NCBI GenBank assembly: GCA_963422465.1
Contig: OY730175.1
Location: 1,984,001 to 2,048,000, forward strand
Reading direction: 5' to 3'
DNA: 64,000 nt
Source of the DNA: Lichina pygmaea
Taxonomy: Eukaryota; Ascomycota; Lichinomycetes; Lichinales; Lichinaceae
Each line of letters begins with the position of its first letter. The first letter of the stretch is position 1. The notes beneath the pieces are model-generated. The model saw nothing but the letters and a program-made list of their open reading frames with translations, ran no database searches and was not told where the DNA came from. The position numbers were made by a program, and so were the translations under genes. Below are positions 59,901 to 64,000 of the stretch, piece by piece.

Positions 59901-62900
59901 ACAGGTCATGTCGTCCATCCAGACCGAGGTTCCCTATCTGGCGTCGTTGACCCGCGCCGTTCCCGACTACCAGTGTCTCCTTGGCACCGCCGGCCAGCTT
60001 TTCTCGCTCGGTTATCCCGTCGACCTGAGCGCGGTCAACAGCGACATCTACCGCTCGGCAGATGGCAGCCTCTCCAAGGTCATGTCTGCCTCTCGACTCC
60101 GTGATATCCCAAGCTACTCCTGGGACCACTCCAGATACTGGGCCGAGACTCGGTTCATCAAGGAGCACCGTCAACGAAGCGACCGCCACACCGTGCTGGG
60201 AGCACGCGTGCCCGGCTCGGTCGCCACACGTCCCCGATGGAGGAACTACTTGCGCCCGAAGGAGATTCCGTGGCTGACGGGCCACCAAATCGAAGGTAGG
60301 ACGATCTTCCCCGCCGCTGGCTACATCGCCATGGCCATCGAGGCGGCCATCCGCCTCGAGGGCAACTGGGCGGACATCAAGCAGATGATGCTGAAGGATA
60401 TCGTGGTCAAATCCGCCTTGGCCCTACCGGATCACGATGTCGGCACGGAGGTCATTCTCGAACTCGCGCCCGCCAAGGTGTCGGCGAAGAACGTATCGGA
60501 CACGTGGTACGAGTTTGCCCTCTTCTCGTACGACGATAGCGAGAGATGCCACGATCATTGCCATGGTCTCATCTCCGTCGAACGAGGCGCGTCTGCTTCC
60601 ATCGAGAGCGCCCCGAGCCGTCGTTCCTTCCACGACCTCGAGCAGCTCACGGACCGGTCGATACCCGCCACCAAGCACTACAGAAGCTTGCATGCGCTGG
60701 GCCTCCAGTACGGCGATCATTTCCAGCTCATTTCGGGCGACGTTGAATCGGGGCCTGGCGTCGCTGTTGCGCCGTTGGCTTTCCGTGCCGCCGATGTGGG
60801 CCACTCGCCTGCGGATGCTTGCGTTCTCCACCCTGCCCTTCTCGACGCATCTTTCCACCCTATCTTCGCCGCGCTCGAGGGAAGGCTGGGGAGGCCGCTC
60901 GACGAGCCCTTTGTTCCCACCTTCGTTCGGTCTTTGCGCCTGTCAGGGAAGCTGATCGGAAACATGGAGAGGCCGGACGTCGAGCAGCGTTTCCGCACCT
61001 GCTCGGAGGTGGACCTCTCTGGCCCAAGGGTTGCCGTTTCGCAGCTGCATATTCAAGAAGCGCATTCTGGCGACCTCCTCGTCGACATTGAAGGGCTGGA
61101 GGTCACGGCGCTTGGCAAGGAGACCGTCACGGACGGCCTTGGGCGCTCCCTCTTCTTCCGGGTCAGGTGGCAGCCGGCCTTTGACTTCCTTGGTGAGAAG
61201 CAGGAAGCGACCGAAAACCGAACCACGGACGAGCTCGTCGACCTCTTCGCCCATCAGCATCCGGATGCAAAGATCCTACATCTCACTTCAAACCCGGATG
61301 CGGTACGAGAAGCCTTGAGCCATCTCGGTGGCCGTAACGAGCAGCGCCGTCGTTTCCAAAAGTTGACCGTCTCATCCACCGTCCAGCCACAGTCGCCAGC
61401 GATCGAGAAAGTGGCAGAGGAATGGGCCGGCTTGGTTGAGCTTCGTGAACCTCTCCAGGGAGAGTATGACCTCGTCATCGTCGGCGAGGAGCCCCGGATG
61501 GACGTCAAGACGCTGCTGAAATCGACCGGCTATGTCATCAGCACCCAAACCGGGTTTGACATGGCAGACATGGCGCCTCTCTTCCAAGCAACGAATATCA
61601 GCGCCTGGCGGACGAGTCCGATTCAGTCTGGTGTCTCCGACCCGCTGCTGATAGTCATTGCTTCCAATTGCTCGGACTTTACGGAAGCGGTATCCTCGTC
61701 CATTCAGCGAGCGCATGGTGCTCAAGTTTCCAAGGCCACGCTCGGCGAAGTTGCCCGGGGCGAGGTCCAGATCCCGAAGGACGTTGTGGTCCTGGCAAGC
61801 CTCGATGAAAACATGTTTTTCGAGGGCTCGGCTGGCGAATCTACCCATTTTGAAATGGCGAAGCGGCTGCTCACGCGCTCGGATCGAAACATAGTCTGGG
61901 TTCTGAAGGTAGCCACCTCAGGCAAGGAACGACAGCGGCTTAACGAGCTGACGATATAATCTTGTAGGGAGCGAGCATGGATGCCCCAAGCCCGCAGCAA
62001 GCCATCGTCGTCGGTCTAGCCAGGTCAGCTCGAAGCGAAAACGAGCAGCTCAAGCTCGTCGTCCTCGATCTGCCGCAGGCATCGGATGGCGACCACGTCT
62101 CTCGGCGCGTCTTGCAAGCTCTCGATCCCGGCATGAAGGAGGAAGAGATTGCTGAGAGGGACGGATGCCTGTTCGTCCCTCGGATCGAGGCGGACGATGA
62201 CCTCAACTGCAAGTTGAGGAACGGCGCCCGTCGCAAGCCTCGTCTCGAGCCTTTCATCCAGTCTCGAGCACTTTCCCTCAAGATCGGCGAAGTAGGCCTC
62301 TTTGAAACTTTGGGCTTCGAACACGACCAAGAGTCGCTCAGTGCTCCGCTCGCCGATGATGAACTCGAAATCGAGGTCAAGGCCTCTGGTCTGAACGCCA
62401 CAGACATCAACACCGCTGCCGGCACGGTCGAAGGGTTCAAGCTTGGTGCGGTACCATCCCTCTCAACCATAGCAGTCAGATGGCTAACGCCTTGCAGGTG
62501 GCGAATGCGCCGGAGTTGTTCTCAATAAGGGCAAGCAAGTTGGTGACGCTTTCAGTGTTGGCGACCGAGTTCTGGTGTGGCGGCCTCAGCAGGGGTCTCA
62601 CCAGCGGTTCGTACGGAATCCAGCTTCCTTGTGCTACAAGCTCCATGACCTACCGTTCTCGGTGGCGGCATCGCTTCCCCTCAGCCTTACCACCGCATAC
62701 TACGCTCTGAAGGACGTTGCTCGTCTGCAGACAGGGGAGAGCGTTCTCATACATTCGGCCGCTGGACCGATTGGACAAATGGCGGTTCAATATGCCAAGG
62801 TTGGTATCTATCCTTGATGCCATTGAATAAATGTGGCTGACTTGCTCTCTAGCACATTGGAGCATATACCATTGCGTCGGTGGCTTCTCAGAGCGAGCGG

Positions 62901-64000
62901 GATTTCCTCAAGGACCACCTTGGCTTGAAGGACGAGCAGATCTTCTCCAGCCGCGACGACTCGTTCCTCGCAGGAGCGATGAAGATCACCCGCAATCGAG
63001 GCGTCGATGTCGTCCTCAACAGTTTAGCCGGCAAGTTGCTGGAAGCAAGCTGGGCGGCGATCGCTCCCTTTGGCCGCTTCGTCGAAATTGGCAAGCGGGA
63101 CATCCAAGACAAAGCCAAGGTCGATATGGAGCCCTTCCGACGAAACGTCATGTTCGCATCCGTCGATTTGGCTACGATCTACGAGAAGAACATCTCCCTG
63201 GGTTCCCGAATCGTCAAGGAGTGCGGCAGTCTCGTCGAACAAGGCGTCATCGCCCCACCGGCGCCATTGGTCGAGTATTCCTACGCCGAGGTCGAGAAGG
63301 CTTTCCGCTCGGTGCAAGCCGGCAAACACATCGGCAAGGTGGTTCTGGTTCCAGGCGAGAGAGACTTGGTATCAGTCCTCCCCCCGTCGTACCGCCATAG
63401 GCCACTCTTCAAATCCAACAAGACCTACCTTCTGGTCGGTGGGTTGGGCGGCCTGGGCCGGACACTGTCGGAGTGGATGTACCGAAAGGGCGCCAGGAAC
63501 CTGGCCTTTTTCTCCCGGTCAGGCGCCGATCGTCCAGAGGCCCAAGCCACAGTCTCGTGGCTCCAGAAGCGAGGTGTCCAGGTGTCGATACACCGGGGTG
63601 ACATCGCCGACTACTACGCCGTCAGGTCTTGCACCAAGTCGATCGGGAAAGATCTAGCCGGCGTCTTCCAAGCCGCGATGGTACTCCAAGATACGCCTCT
63701 GGAGCACATGACCTATCGGCAATGGACGACCAGCGTCGGACCCAAGGTGCAAGGCACTCACAACCTCCACACGGCGACTCTGGAAACGGATCTCGACTTC
63801 TTCGTCTGCTTCTCGTCCGTCTCCGGAGCAGTCGGGACGAAGGCCCAAGCCAACTACGCCGCCGCAAACTGCTACTTGGACGCCCTCATGCGGCACCGGC
63901 GAGAGAATGGCCTCAAGGGCTCGACAATGAACTGCGGCATGATCGTCGGTGTCGGCGCCGTGGCCGAAAATGCAGAGCTACAATCGATCATGGAACGACT
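56998..64000 (+). CDS. Highly reducing type I polyketide synthase (partial, runs off the edge)
   Basis: Nine exons so far: 56998-57216, 57287-57431, 57510-57632, 57692-57837, 57903-59064, 59159-61908, 61968-62445, 62498-62799 and 62853-64000; ~2,157 residues. KS has DTACSSS (Cys190), EAHGTGT (His325) and SNIGHLEG (His363). AT has GHSSGEM (Ser645). DH has [10 protein letters not shown] (His974) and [11 protein letters not shown] (Asp1161). ER starts near 1628, with [13 protein letters not shown] and a nucleotide loop HSAAGPIGQ near 1757. KR has [13 protein letters not shown] near 1971 and [20 protein letters not shown] with its Ser and Tyr. Between DH and ER (about 1270-1620) there is no SAM-binding GxGxG motif, so no working methyltransferase is seen; this part is probably the structural KR half. 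An ACP should follow beyond the edge. It builds a reduced acyl chain. Intron 57633-57691 uses a GC donor. The product is unknown. Confidence 0.92.

Noticed and set aside
59155-60288. 377-codon minus frame
   Set aside because: Antisense to the AT and DH domains of the PKS.

Overview
The window looks like a filamentous ascomycete nuclear chromosome. Genes are split by short introns (46-171 nt) with CTGAC or CTAAC branch sites, exons are GC-rich, and the gene set is fungal (Mim2, Nce102/MARVEL, Snf1, sterol-glucosyltransferase-like, N7BML/NDUFAF2, Erv25, WetA, Med1, reducing polyketide synthase). WetA plus the overall style suggests Pezizomycotina, probably Sordariomycetes and perhaps Hypocreales. 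The species cannot be named from the sequence.

Layout from left to right: mim2 (+, 0.6-1.2 kb); a MARVEL/Nce102 membrane protein (-, 2.1-2.8); SNF1 kinase (-, 4.9-7.6); a conserved fungal protein of unknown function with an apparent AT-AC intron (-, 9.0-10.0); a transposon island (10.3-12.5) with a Mutator-like derivative, a long-inverted-repeat element nested in it, and a LINE 3' fragment; a UDP-glycosyltransferase of the sterol-glucosyltransferase type (+, 13.3-16.9); the complex I assembly factor N7BML/NDUFAF2 (-, 17.4-18.1); a calponin-homology/coiled-coil protein (+, 18.6-20.6); a secreted PNGase A-like protein (+, 21.6-23.8); a LINE 3' fragment; ERV25 (+, 25.0-26.0); simple repeats; a LINE 5'/ORF1 copy (27.2-29.2); then three genes on the minus strand, wetA (29.8-32.8), MED1 (33.7-36.3) and glutamine synthetase (37.2-38.8). 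A second transposon island (40.2-42.6) holds a TA-flanked MITE, a second Mutator-like derivative and an internally deleted LINE. A poorly coding stretch follows (42.6-47.2), then a 1,592-residue low-complexity fungal protein (+, 47.2-52.1), a 4.9 kb gene-poor gap, and a highly reducing type I polyketide synthase (+, from 57.0) that runs off the right edge inside its KR domain.

Most genes are housekeeping (mitochondrial import and complex I assembly, glucose signalling, ER-Golgi traffic, transcription, nitrogen assimilation). Two point to lifestyle: wetA (conidium maturation), with a dense cluster of AbaA-type sites upstream, and the PKS (secondary metabolism). Intergenic DNA is rich in GTAC/TACGGAGTA palindromic motifs, C/G homopolymers and triplet repeats. 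GAC/GTC repeats also enter exons as poly-Asp tracts. All exon junctions were worked out by eye from reading-frame continuity and splice signals.
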